Shown here piece after piece: positions 1 to 9,900 of a DNA stretch of 64,000 bases. This stretch comes from Pestalotiopsis fici W106-1. Lineage: Eukaryota > Ascomycota > Sordariomycetes > Amphisphaeriales > Sporocadaceae. The translations under genes and the position numbers were made by a program. The stretch's first letter is position 1. Each line of letters opens with the position of its first letter. Under the pieces are notes generated by a model. That model ran no database searches, was not told the DNA's origin, and worked only from the letters and a program-made list of their open reading frames with translations. Location: assembly GCF_000516985.1 (NCBI RefSeq), contig NW_006917092.1, forward strand, positions 2,434,619 to 2,498,618. The letters are read 5' to 3'.

Positions 1-596
1 AGGTGTCTCTTGCAAAAGACTTCTATGGCAGACTCGTATTCTGGGGTTTCGAATTCTTCCGTTTGGTCGGCATGGTCGAGGACGGCTTGGACATCCTCTG
101 GTAGATCCTTTCTCAAGGCTGTGATTCCAACTCTACACACATCGATACTTGCAAGGCTGTTCGATATGACCAAGCGACGGAGGTTTGCAGCATACGCAGA
201 TGCAGCGATCCACTCGACTGCAAGCATCTCACCCCACGAGTGACCAAGCATATCGAATTATTTCTGCTGGAGATCGAGGTGATGGATGAGGTTACCAAGT
301 TCCCGAACGAACAAGTCGACGGACCAAAATTCCTCATCGCCGTTTTTCTCAGGCAAATGAGTTGATTTACCATTTCCGATCTGGTCGTAGAAAATGAGTG
401 GCCGAGACAAGTCCGTCAGCGGTAGCAAGTACTCGTGACACGCCCCGGGACCGCCATGAAGGACAATCAAAGGTATGTCGGGGCCATCAAGTTGACCAAC
501 AACTTTATACCAGGTATTGCAAGGTTCCTCTAGACCTTGCACCTTGAAGACTGCTTTTCCCAAGTTTTTGAACACATTAGAGATATATCTTGCCAA
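1..596 (-). pseudogene. Proline iminopeptidase-like alpha/beta hydrolase, interrupted by an in-frame TAA, 3' end off the window
   Basis: The reverse strand encodes the N-terminal half of a peptidase S33 / proline iminopeptidase-type alpha/beta hydrolase. An EEPCNTWYKVVG segment is followed by the oxyanion-region motif HGGPG, then YDQIGNGKS, then the nucleophile elbow GHSWG. Between residues QQK and FDMLGHSWG (about 246-257) the frame holds a TAA exactly where one amino acid is expected, and homology-like coding continues on both sides, so no deletion or frameshift is involved. The residue after the elbow is Glu (SWGE) where the family usually has Gly. The start is taken at the ATG ending at 596; the C-terminal third lies beyond position 1. 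The enzymes release N-terminal residues or hydrolyse amino-acid amides in the cytosol. TAA could come from CAA by one C-to-T change in a CpA context, the RIP-preferred dinucleotide. A sequencing error cannot be excluded. The family call is strong; the inactive status is probable. Confidence 0.7.
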
Positions 597-1896
597 GTTG
601 CAAATTTTGAAGCATGGGAGGATCTATTGACGGGTAATAATGACCAGGGGGTGTGCCAGTGAGTTGGAGACGGGAATAGAGGCACAGCTAGCATACCTCT
701 GTCATTGTTTCTGTGTCGATAACCAACCAAATACGCACTGAGGGATTGGAGATTGTTTGAGATTGTTTGAGATTGTTTGAGATAATGTCATGTCTCAAGA
801 GATAAATGATGAGCAGGCTGTCCTGCCTTTATGCACTTCAGACCCCCATGCTGCCCGTACAGCTAAGCAGCAGCACAGCACAGACGTGCCGCTCATCACA
901 TATCCGACGGGTATGAGCGGTCCCAATCCCTGTGCATATGTATGACTGCCAAGTAGTGCAAGGAGTTATGATGGACATTCATCAAAGTTTTTCACAAAGT
1001 GACAGAGAACCACAATGTTTGATTTTCTTGATGATACTAAAACTATTGACTAATATCTCACTTGATTTCAGGCAAAGTCGGAAACGGGCTGTTGTTTGCG
1101 CAGTTCCTGATATTCACCCCAAATTCGCTTCATTGAGACTGAAAATTCGCGAATGGCCCAGGCTTGGCCGTGTACTCGTTCTTCGGGAGATGAAAGAGCT
1201 GGTAACCGTGTTGAACCAGTAGCACTGGAAAATTCTGTCAAGCAGGAAGTCCATACAGGCCTGAGTCAGCCCACGGTCGCTGTAGGCAGTTATACTTTAT
1301 TTTTTATTTTTTAACTTTTTATACTCTGGCGTCGGGAATTGTGCTTGTAGAAGTGGTGGCTGAGAAGAGACCTTGCATTCGTCCAAGGGGATTAGGAAGA
1401 CGATTAATCTCACTCACGAGCGTCATGACAAGGTTGAGGCACTTGACGAACAGAAAAGATATCAGAGACAGCATGCAAACAATCCATGATGTAGAGCAAG
1501 TCGATCGGTCCCTTGAAATCCCGATGGCAATCAGGGAACATACATCTAGTATCATCATATCCACTCCTAGCCTATAGTATATACGGCAAGCTCCAATAAG
1601 AAGTAACTATTTACCCCCCGCAACGTAGGATTATAAGCACTAATCATGTCTTCATACAAGGGTACCATATTCGTCAACTCCAAAAACGAGTTTGAACGAG
1701 TACGTCATCACGACACCTACGTTCATTGGTTGAGTATGATTCTCTGACTAATTCCATAAGCGTTGTCGGCTCCGAACCATGAGCCTACGATGATCCCATA
1801 TAAAACGGCACCAGGCGCGTAATTTGCAGTCATATGCTGATTTCGTCTGGTTCCATCCAAGTATTACACGGAGAAAGTGACTGAAAACAATACACC
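597..1896. other. Intergenic region without a recognisable gene
   Basis: About 1.3 kb between the broken hydrolase and the D-amino-acid oxidase, which are transcribed divergently. It holds a three-copy 10-bp repeat and a run of A/T around 1298-1321. A reverse-strand frame at 1319-1564 is hydrophobic in its first half but has no recognisable family and no splice context, so it is not called. Confidence 0.5.
751..783. repeat. Short tandem repeat, 10-bp unit, three copies
   Basis: Three perfect copies of GATTGTTTGA stand at 751-780, followed by a partial GAT. The repeat lies in the promoter side of the broken hydrolase gene. No function is evident. Confidence 0.85.
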
Positions 1897-3242
1897 ATGG
1901 CACCACAGGCTACAAATTCAGCACCTATCGTGGTCATAGGGTGTGTGCGGTCAAATCCTTGCATGAACCGAGGCCCCAATCTGCTGACCACTCTTCAGTG
2001 CTGGAGTGATTGGACTGACAACGGCCTTGTCGCTGTGCCGAGCTGGCTACACCAATGTCAAGGTTATCGCCAAGCACATGCCTGCAGACTTTGAGACTGA
2101 GTACACCAGCAAGTGGGCGGGGGCAGATTGGGTCCCGTAAGTTCAGCTCGCCTTTAACCGACCAACCCCCCATACTTCTTCTCATCGTGTATTCTTCACT
2201 TATAGGTTTTCGTCTCGTGGGACAAGAGAGATGCGCTGGGATCTGGAGAGCTGGAATGAGTTGAGCAAGCTCGCGAGAACCACTCCTGGCGCTGGAGTAC
2301 ATTTTCAAGGCAAGTATACAGATTTTCAGCTTGATCAACCCATAGAGTCTGAACGCGATTAGACAGGACGAAATACTACCGGAATAAAGACCTTCAAGCG
2401 ACGGAGCTAGACCTCTGGTTCAAGGATGTGGTTCATGATGTAAGCATCTCCCTCAAGGAAATGCAAACTGTAGGCCAAAAGCTCACAACCATCCTTAGTA
2501 CAAACTGCTGGCCAAAAACGAGGTCCCAGCCTGGGCCGACTGGGCCACCTTTTATCGGACCCTTACAATTGACCCAAGCATATACCTGCACTGGCTCCAA
2601 TCCACATGTATCGAATTGGGCGTCCAGTTCAAACGGGCATCACTCGCGCATATCCGGGAAGCCTTTTCAATGGTCTCCCCCGAACCGGCTCTTGTAGTAA
2701 ACTGCACAAGCCTACAAGCATCCAAACTTGGAGGGGTTGAAGACAAGTGGTTGAAGCCAATGCTCGGGCAGCTGGTCATCGTGGAGAATGATGTTGACGG
2801 CATCTACGGGCTTTCTGGAGACGACGACATGGACGCCTCGCTGGGGGAATGCTGCTATGTCATACCTCGCCCTGGCGGGGGCGGAACCGCGATTGGCGGT
2901 TGTAGTTATGCTTCCTCTTCAAAAGATCCCGACATGAGACTGGCTGAGAGAATGATGAAGAGAGCCGTTTCTATTGCGCCTGGCCTGGTGCCGAAAGGTG
3001 CCGGGATTGAGGCTCTCCGTGTTATCCGGCATCAAGTCGGTTGGAGACCACACCGCGAAAATGGCCCAAGGGTCGAACAAGAAACCATTTCGGACCACCA
3101 GTTTGGCCAATTGCATGTGGTGCATGCATATGGACTTGGTGGTTTTGGCTTCCAGTCGAGTTACGGTGTTGCGGCCGAGGTAGTTGATCTTGTGGGATCA
3201 TGCTTGAGCGCACGAGAAGATGGATCATCCAGACAAATATGA
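1897..3242 (+). CDS. D-amino-acid oxidase (FAD-dependent), five exons
   Basis: Exons 1897-1940, 1999-2136, 2206-2309, 2363-2439 and 2499-3242 join in frame to 368 residues ending in TGA. The enzyme oxidatively deaminates D-amino acids to 2-oxo acids, ammonia and H2O2 using FAD, usually in peroxisomes. The N-terminus shows the Rossmann dinucleotide signature VVIGAGVIGL, which is split by intron 1. The C-terminal domain shows a GWRPHRENGPRVE segment with the substrate-carboxylate Arg of the family, and the signature HAYGLGGFGFQSSYG. Length is normal for the family (about 340-370). The C-terminus reads RQI, not a classical SKL-type peroxisomal signal, so targeting is uncertain. Intron 3 is of the rare GC-AG type; the other three are GT-AG. 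The start is the only upstream in-frame ATG that yields the GxGxxG fold. The gene converges with the NTF2-like gene downstream. Confidence 0.9.
2310..2362 (+). other. Non-canonical GC-AG intron in the D-amino-acid oxidase gene
   Basis: The donor is CAAG|GCAAGT and the acceptor GCGATTAG|AC. Only this join keeps the family sequence FQDRTKYY in frame. The nearby GT (CAAGGCAA|GTATAC) shifts the frame. Apart from the C at position 2, the donor matches the consensus well, as is typical of GC-AG introns. Confidence 0.8.
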
Positions 3243-3727
3243 GGGACTAATGCTTAACTTACTCCGATCATTCACATCGATTACAGCAAAGTCTAATGTG
3301 CTTTCATCGAGAGAACATTTCTATGAACCAAGTTTCATTACATCCGATGGATCATTTACTTGCAGTACTCGTCTGTGCTGCTCCGAATCTATGCTTCTTC
3401 TGTCTTTCCAACATCTTTTTGATAAATAATGAACAAGCAACCAAGTGTTGGGCAAAATCTGCGAATAGCAATGTGGCATATAAATGATGCATTTTTAGTC
3501 CGAGCCCTTCATAGATGGTGATGAATGCCATGGAACACGCTTATAGAGGTGCCCGCCTGTGGGCGAGTCTCCATGTAAGTTGGCGAGTAGATGAGTATTC
3601 ACTGGCATTCAATGTATTTGATAGGCCTGTCAGCGAAAAATAGCACAATTCAAGCTGTGGGCATAATGTCGAGGATGTACGGCAGCATTTCACGATGGCA
3701 CACCATCTCGCCCCCATGTATGACCGC
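3243..3727. other. Convergent intergenic spacer
   Basis: About 485 bp between the 3' ends of the D-amino-acid oxidase gene (+) and the NTF2-like gene (-). It presumably holds both 3' UTRs. No conserved ORF or RNA gene was seen. Confidence 0.5.
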
Positions 3728-4253
3728 TTAGCTCCTCCTCACCCCATCCTGGACCAAAGGCTTCATGGACGAAAAAGCATACCGCGCAATCTTCCAGCCC
3801 CCCTCACCCTCTCCATCCTTTCTCATGATGAACAACTCCTGATTACTATGGCTCTCGCTGACCCCCGTAGCCAACATGGTCTTGGTGCCCTGCGCCGTAG
3901 TCCGCGCAAAGGCCCAGGCCCCGGGACTCGTGACCACGACCTCGTCGATATCAAACTCGATCTGCAGCTGCACGCTGGCAAATATGCGCGCGTACGCCTC
4001 CCGCAGCGCCCCGGTGCCCGCGCTCGGTGGGAAATGGGGCGCCAGGATCACGCCGTCGGAGGTGTAGAGCGCCACGGCCTGCTCGACGTTGCGGCTGGCT
4101 AGGGCGGCGCCGTACGCGTGCAGCGTCGACGTAATGTCTTGTACATCACTATTTTCTGAGGAGGAGGAAGACACTATTGGTTGAACCCGTCCGGTTAGTG
4201 CTTGCTACATCTTTTGGGGAGTTTTAATGATGGATGATGTTGAAGAGCATACT
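3728..4253 (-). CDS. SnoaL/DUF4440-like (NTF2-fold) small protein; start codon created by splicing
   Basis: The protein has 148 residues: a Ser-rich N-terminus, then an NTF2-like cone fold of the SgcJ/DUF4440 type. The DVQDITSTLHAYGAALASRNVEQAVALYTSDGVIL segment is typical of its first helices, and GGWKIARYAF is the usual last strand. Such proteins bind small ligands or act as ketosteroid-isomerase-like enzymes; the exact role is unknown. No in-frame ATG exists in the N-terminal half, and the open frame begins at a GTG. The sequence just upstream is a clear intron (4252-4174, donor AAAA|GTATGC, branch CACTAAC, acceptor CAATAG). Joining base A at 4253 to TG at 4173-4172 makes the ATG. The remaining coding sequence is 4173-3728 and ends in TAA. 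The gene lies tail to tail with the oxidase. The family is confident; the split start is an inference that only RNA can confirm. Confidence 0.82.
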
Positions 4254-5102
4254 TTTACAGAAAAATAATACCGCTTATGCTGGCTGCTTAGAATTGGTGT
4301 TGCTTGGCTGCAGGCTCTTTGCTCAAATCCGGGACAATCTTTGATTTCTATCTAAGACTTTACAAATCATGGTAATAATGAGAAGGGTTCCTTCTTGTTA
4401 TACGTCTATTTCCACTTGTCATCGCAAACTATCACCAAGAGTGGGGGATCGGCTAATGGAGTCGTCTCAAGACTATAAAATCACCATAGTGGGGGTTAAG
4501 GCTTGCAAAGAGTGGGAAGCCAAGCCCACGTCGCGACTCAGCTGCTGCTGGGTCACCTCAAGATAAATGTCTTTAGTCACTACCGGAAGCAAGAAGGTCT
4601 TCTTTTTTTGTGCATCAACATGAGATTGTTCGTCTATGTACAAACTAGAGGTGAAGCTATAGACAGAATGGAATAGCTTTCTTGAAGAAAGCATTATGTA
4701 CAGGTTTGAACCAGTGAAAATGGAGATGTAATAAACCTCGTGGTGTACCTCTTTACAATTCTGCAGAGGTTGATGCTGGGGGAAAATGCAAATTTCTTCG
4801 TGAACACATGGCAAATACGAGGGGGGGACTGCCTCAAGTCAGCCCACGCTAGATATCTCGAGCCAACTGCCCATGAGATGATCCTCCAAAAGTCCCTCAA
4901 AAAATGATTCGAGACGGCAGAAAAGCCTGAACAAGTCTCGTCTAGACAAACGCAATGCCAGATATAACGCCTTTTGCTCCAATGTGTTGCTGTTGGCAAC
5001 CAATTATGCTGGTAGGGGTATCCTGCTTTCTCTTCTTTTTCTGATTTCATGTGGATCTTTGTTGATGTGGCTCTATCGTGCGTAAAATATGTGTAAACAC
5101 AA
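4254..5102. other. Intergenic region, promoter side of the NTF2-like gene
   Basis: About 850 bp holding the probable 5' UTR and promoter of the NTF2-like gene and the 3' UTR of the ferric reductase. Small open frames on the reverse strand (4473-5146) partly overlap the reductase in another frame and resemble no family. Confidence 0.5.
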
Positions 5103-6980
5103 TCACCACGTGAAACTCTCCTCCACAAAGTCAACGACAGTGCCATCGTCTTGCACGGATCTTACGGCTTCCCGGACGTCATCCGCAAGGGCGCCTGGAC
5201 CGCAAACCGAGACATATGTGGCACCGACTTGCTCCTCCATTTCCTTCTTCAGTACCGTCATGGTATTAGGACGGCCCGGGTGCATCTGAACAGTCGCACT
5301 AGCAGACTGGATTTCCTTGGGATTCTTGGGTCGCGTAATGAAGAGCTTGATCTTCAGTATCTCCTTTCGTCGGGGCATTCGGAGGATCTCGTCAACCCAA
5401 GGGCGAATCCACTCAAGACAATCGTAGTCTCGAATAATCCAGATGAGAGTCACCTTGCGGGTAGCAATAGTACCCGCATTGAAACCCTCAATGATGGGTT
5501 TTAAGTACGAGAGCTGGTGAGTGATACCACTGGCACCAGCAAAGAGAACGGCGTGGCCGTAGGAATCGATTTGGTGATGGCCGCCGTAAGGACCCTCCAT
5601 CGAGGCTCGAAGGTTGATGGTCTGCTCACCAGATGCAACGGCCTTGTTGTACAAGGATCGGGTGAAACCAGTCTGTGCCTGAATAATGAAGGAAACAGAT
5701 GTGGTACCTCGGCGAATATCGCGCTCCGTCACCTTTTCCTGGCCATCCTTACCATCAAGGCATGGGAAATGCTCGACCCAAGCAATGGAGAAGGGGTGGC
5801 TCTCCCATGGGTGGACATCCTTGAAGCGGAGGTAGGCATGGCTTCCGGGAAGGACATCCAGATGGCGCGGCAGGTGCAGAGTTACACGGCAGGCATCAGA
5901 AGGCATCGCAGACACGGATGCCTCAGTGAAACCTCTGCTGGACCAGTTATTGTAGACTTGGCGGAACATTCGTGCGGCACGGTCGGCAAACCACAAGAGG
6001 AAGATGGCGATGACCCAGGGAAGCTGGGGGAGGGTGCCAACATTGGCAGTGACACAGTGAACCCAGGTGCAAGCAAAGATGATGCCAGCCAGGATAATGT
6101 GGACGTTGAGGAAAGTCTCGTAAAAGGCGTGGCGGACGGGGCCAAGTGAGAGGACCAGCAAGAGCACCAGGGCAATGGTGCCACAGAATCCAGAGGCGAT
6201 GAAGCTCTCAGTGATGAGACGAAGGTTGACACTATCCCATCCTCCGTCGGCGAGCTGCACGATCAGCCAAGCAATGGTGTGAATGACAGTCTCAATGACA
6301 ACGACGCGACCCATCCATCGGTGAAGCAGATTGTAGGTATCAAAACTGATCTTCAGAATACCGATTAAGGGGTTGTTGCGGCCGGCCAAGATAATGAGAG
6401 GCACCATGTTGACGGCGGCCAGGGTACCAGATCGACCACGAATCTCTGCGCACAAGGCGTACTTGTTGACAGTCCACCACTTGAGAAAGAACATGTAGAT
6501 GAGGTTGCTGGTGAGGTAGCCTCCGAGAATGATGAAGTGGAGACGAGAGGGCAGCGTGCCGATGCTGATAGCGTTCGAGAGCTTGATCTCACGGTTGTGT
6601 CGCTTCTTCCAAAGAGGGGCGTAGATGAGATGCTTCTTCAGGGCAGGCATCCAGGACCACTGGCTGTGCTTCCAGTAAACTTGGTTCTCGCCCGGGACGG
6701 ACATGGCAGAGACCTGACGCAGCTTGGACCAAGCAATCTCGGCGAGGCGAATGGTTAGGACAATGAGACAGAGAATACCAAGACTCCACCAGAGCATCTC
6801 CTTGAAGAGCATGTTCACAGTCTGACTGACACCATTCAGGGAATGGGTGTAGGGGTCAATGGTGTTGGTCGCCGAAGCGGCGCTTTCCGTGGCGGTAGCC
6901 ATGGCGGTCTCTCTGATGGCTAGAACTGGAGTGGGTGTAAAGTCATCGAATGCGGCGAACCGGCGTCGCAAGATAGACAT
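5103..6980 (-). CDS. Ferric/cupric reductase transmembrane component (FRE/NOX superfamily)
   Basis: A single-exon gene of 625 residues ending in TGA. Plasma-membrane FRE proteins move electrons from NADPH through FAD and two haems to extracellular Fe(III) or Cu(II) for high-affinity metal uptake. A first membrane segment lies near residues 64-80. The ferric-reductase core (about 140-345) carries two His pairs spaced 14 apart, H220/H234 and H294/H308, the expected bis-haem ligands. The cytosolic half shows the FAD motif HPFS (395-398) and an NADPH-binding loop GASGITH (482-488). CGPG near the end is the last nucleotide-binding motif. Length is normal for fungal FRE proteins. No secretion signal is obvious, which is common in this subgroup. 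The upstream gap is unusually long. The substrate metal cannot be told from sequence. Confidence 0.92.
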   Translation of the reverse strand: MSILRRRFAAFDDFTPTPVLAIRETAMATATESAASATNTIDPYTHSLNGVSQTVNMLFKEMLWWSLGILCLIVLTIRLAEIAWSKLRQVSAMSVPGENQVYWKHSQWSWMPALKKHLIYAPLWKKRHNREIKLSNAISIGTLPSRLHFIILGGYLTSNLIYMFFLKWWTVNKYALCAEIRGRSGTLAAVNMVPLIILAGRNNPLIGILKISFDTYNLLHRWMGRVVVIETVIHTIAWLIVQLADGGWDSVNLRLITESFIASGFCGTIALVLLLVLSLGPVRHAFYETFLNVHIILAGIIFACTWVHCVTANVGTLPQLPWVIAIFLLWFADRAARMFRQVYNNWSSRGFTEASVSAMPSDACRVTLHLPRHLDVLPGSHAYLRFKDVHPWESHPFSIAWVEHFPCLDGKDGQEKVTERDIRRGTTSVSFIIQAQTGFTRSLYNKAVASGEQTINLRASMEGPYGGHHQIDSYGHAVLFAGASGITHQLSYLKPIIEGFNAGTIATRKVTLIWIIRDYDCLEWIRPWVDEILRMPRRKEILKIKLFITRPKNPKEIQSASATVQMHPGRPNTMTVLKKEMEEQVGATYVSVCGPGALADDVREAVRSVQDDGTVVDFVEESFTW

Positions 6981-9900
6981 GATGAGAGTGATTTTGGTGA
7001 ATGAATGAAGGGTGGGAGATGGTTACCGTTTGCTATCTCTTTGATCGGTTGGAGGGGTTGATCCGTTGCTGAATCCGGGCTTGGAAGGTACCGTTTGTAG
7101 TGGTGGGCCACAAGAGTTCCTAATAAAGCCTCGAATGCAAGAGAATAGGGATGTAATCAAAGACTGAGTCGCAAAGGCATTATATTCGACGAGAGAGAGG
7201 AACAATTGACAAGTGAAGGACTGCTTTGTCGCGATCTTGACCTTTGCTTTGGCAGACGAGGTGAGTCGCGGGGCGGACTAGGCTGTGAAGCGCCTTTGTT
7301 AGATACTCGCCTGTTGTCGATAACCTGGAAAGACAAAGACGACAGCCGAGGGGTTATCGGTTGCTTCCCAAGAACCAAGACCTAAAACCGGGAGATGTTC
7401 TTTGTCCGGGACTGGATGATAGATTCTGGGGGGCGGAACGGCAGTATTGGTGAGCCAGGCGGTTGCCCAATTAGAATGAACGGCGGGCCAACAAGTTTTT
7501 TTCTTGATCAAGACTCGCAATCACAGCCGTAATCTACAAAGTCGAGCGATGTGACGACGTGTATGCGTGGTGATGAAGCAGATATTTGAGAGGTGGGTGG
7601 GTGTATTGAAATTGAGCTGCCAGCAGCAGATCGACGAGCCGTCTGTGGAACCACAAGAGGGCGGCGTGTGGAAGACACAAAAAGCACGAGATTTCCGATG
7701 TACCTTTTGTTGTTTTGGCGACGCGCAGCCGAAGAGTTGGTTCTTTTTCAAATGAGGGAATAAAACAGGCCAGGCCCGGATTCCACAGGTTGGAAGTGAT
7801 TGTCCTGTGGTCGTCGATTGATGTGAGGAAAGATTGAGCGAATGAGTGAGTGATTGTTTGTTGTTCCTTGGAGTGAGCTGCTTGAGAGTGACTGTTTTTG
7901 CTGAGTGCTTGGTTTGGCGGGTTACGAGTCGAATAAACGCGGGCGGAAGAAACCAGAAAGAAGTTGCAGCCTTAGGCTGGGCAGCACAAGCCAAGACAAG
8001 CAAGCAAACGACCAGGGAAAAAAAGGTGGTGGGCGGAAGAAGAAGAAACGGATCCAAATGTCAAATACAACAGGAAAAGAAGCAAATGTCGATCACTCAA
8101 GATCGGGCGGGATGCTAAGCTTAAGAGATTCACAGCATTGCCCTCATTGCAGTCACCAGTGGCACCACCCCCTTGGACAGGTCCCCAGTAGGAGACCCGT
8201 TGTCCAACATTACATTTTCTAATAGTAGATAGTACCTACATTAGGTAGCCAGCATTCAATTGATAGCAAATGGGCCGTGGCCCGAACCTCGTCCCCAGTC
8301 ATTCAGTCCTCTCTTGGCTTTCAACGGCCCTGGGGTGGATATGTTACTATGGATTCCGCCGCCCGCCCGCGTGGCCATTCTGTCATGCCTCTTGCTCTCT
8401 AGTCCCAGCTGGGACAAGTATGCCGACGTAGAGATAGGGCCCCGGGAAGGGGATCCACGCCCGTCAGCAGATGGTGGCCTGAGCATGGTGCCGCGGCGGG
8501 CAGAGAAGAAAGACGCAGTTCATGGATTGATAGGACACAGGAAATCAGACACATTGGGTAGACAAGGTGACAAAGACGGATTGGTACGGGAAGAAAAAGG
8601 AGCGAAGTGCTAGTTTGCATGTAGTGTGCAATGGGCCTAGCAATGTTGGTAGCAGTAGAGAGGCTCCACGGGCTTGGCATTGGTTCACAGCCCAAGATTC
8701 AGGAGAAAGCGTCCAAAGAAGATCTGATAGGCGGCGCTAGCAGGGCAAATTTGAACCCACCTCCCCCAGCCCCTACCAAGCAGATCTCAGGTAGGTCCCT
8801 GCTAATGTGTACCCCTGCATTGCCCGCGTCTGCCAGAATAGGTGAGTAACCACTCAACGACTGGACCTCGGTGGACGCCACCCGTTTCGAAACCACTCAA
8901 GTGGGCTCTCCGCCATTGGCTGAGAGACCATTTCAAGCCACCCGCCAACGCTGCAAAGAAAAGCTTGCCCTGGGCTAACGGCTGCCCGGCGCCCAATCGC
9001 TTCCCTTTTGGCGCACTGCAGTTACTTCGTATGTTACCTGGGCAGTCATCAAGCCGGTGATGAAACGGGTAACAACAACAGGTTCCCTCCACCGCCTACT
9101 GCTGACTGCTGACTGATGAAGAAAAAATGTTTCTTCTGCCGAATGCAGCTTTTTAGCCTTCTTGTTGCTTGTGTCAGGCAGGGGCGAGTAGCTGAATTCC
9201 TGAATCGGGCACCGGCCAGGGCCATTGATTGGTCACCGCTCCGTCCCCTTCGCTTCGTATCTTTCTGCTACCTGGGAGTCACCTACTGAACCTTGTCGCT
9301 CAATATACAACAAACGAGCTCATCCCACGCAGAAAGACAACAACGACTGACGACTGACAAACCAAGCCGACGACGTCTCTTGTTTGCGCAATCACCCGTG
9401 TTTTATGCCACCACGATCGATCGACAGCATTGATCTCATGGGGCGATCAAAGAACGAGGCCCCCAATTTTTCCATCTTTTCTTCTTCTATGCCTGTGTAT
9501 TCTATCTTTATTATTTGCATGATGACAATCTGGGGATTAAGCCTTGAGATGTGCTGCTACTAAAAATTCATGCTTGGCAGACCAAATTATTAGTTCGTGG
9601 TTCATTGAAGCGGAGTCTTCCGATGCTCCAGCTGCCCTGCCGCCACCGTCTTGACTCCTGGCCCCTCCTTCACCTTACCCGACACGAATAGAGACGACAC
9701 CTTTACTATCCCTAGTCGGATACGACCGGAAAGGAAGAAGAGAGAAGAAAAAACCTATCTACCGTCCCATATCGAGATTCTAGAGATTCATGCCAAGCCG
9801 TCCCATGTCGCTTGCAAATAAACGAGTCATTCAGCCTCATTGCTAGGGCGCTTCTTCGTCGCGTCTGCTTCCGTACAAGCGCTACGATACCACCCCGTGC

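Noticed and set aside
7299..8057. Two reverse frames in the same phase separated by a TGA, resembling the three interrupted genes
   Set aside because: Composition on both sides is not coding-like, no family is recognisable, and the stop context differs (CTGTGATTG, not CTAGAAG).
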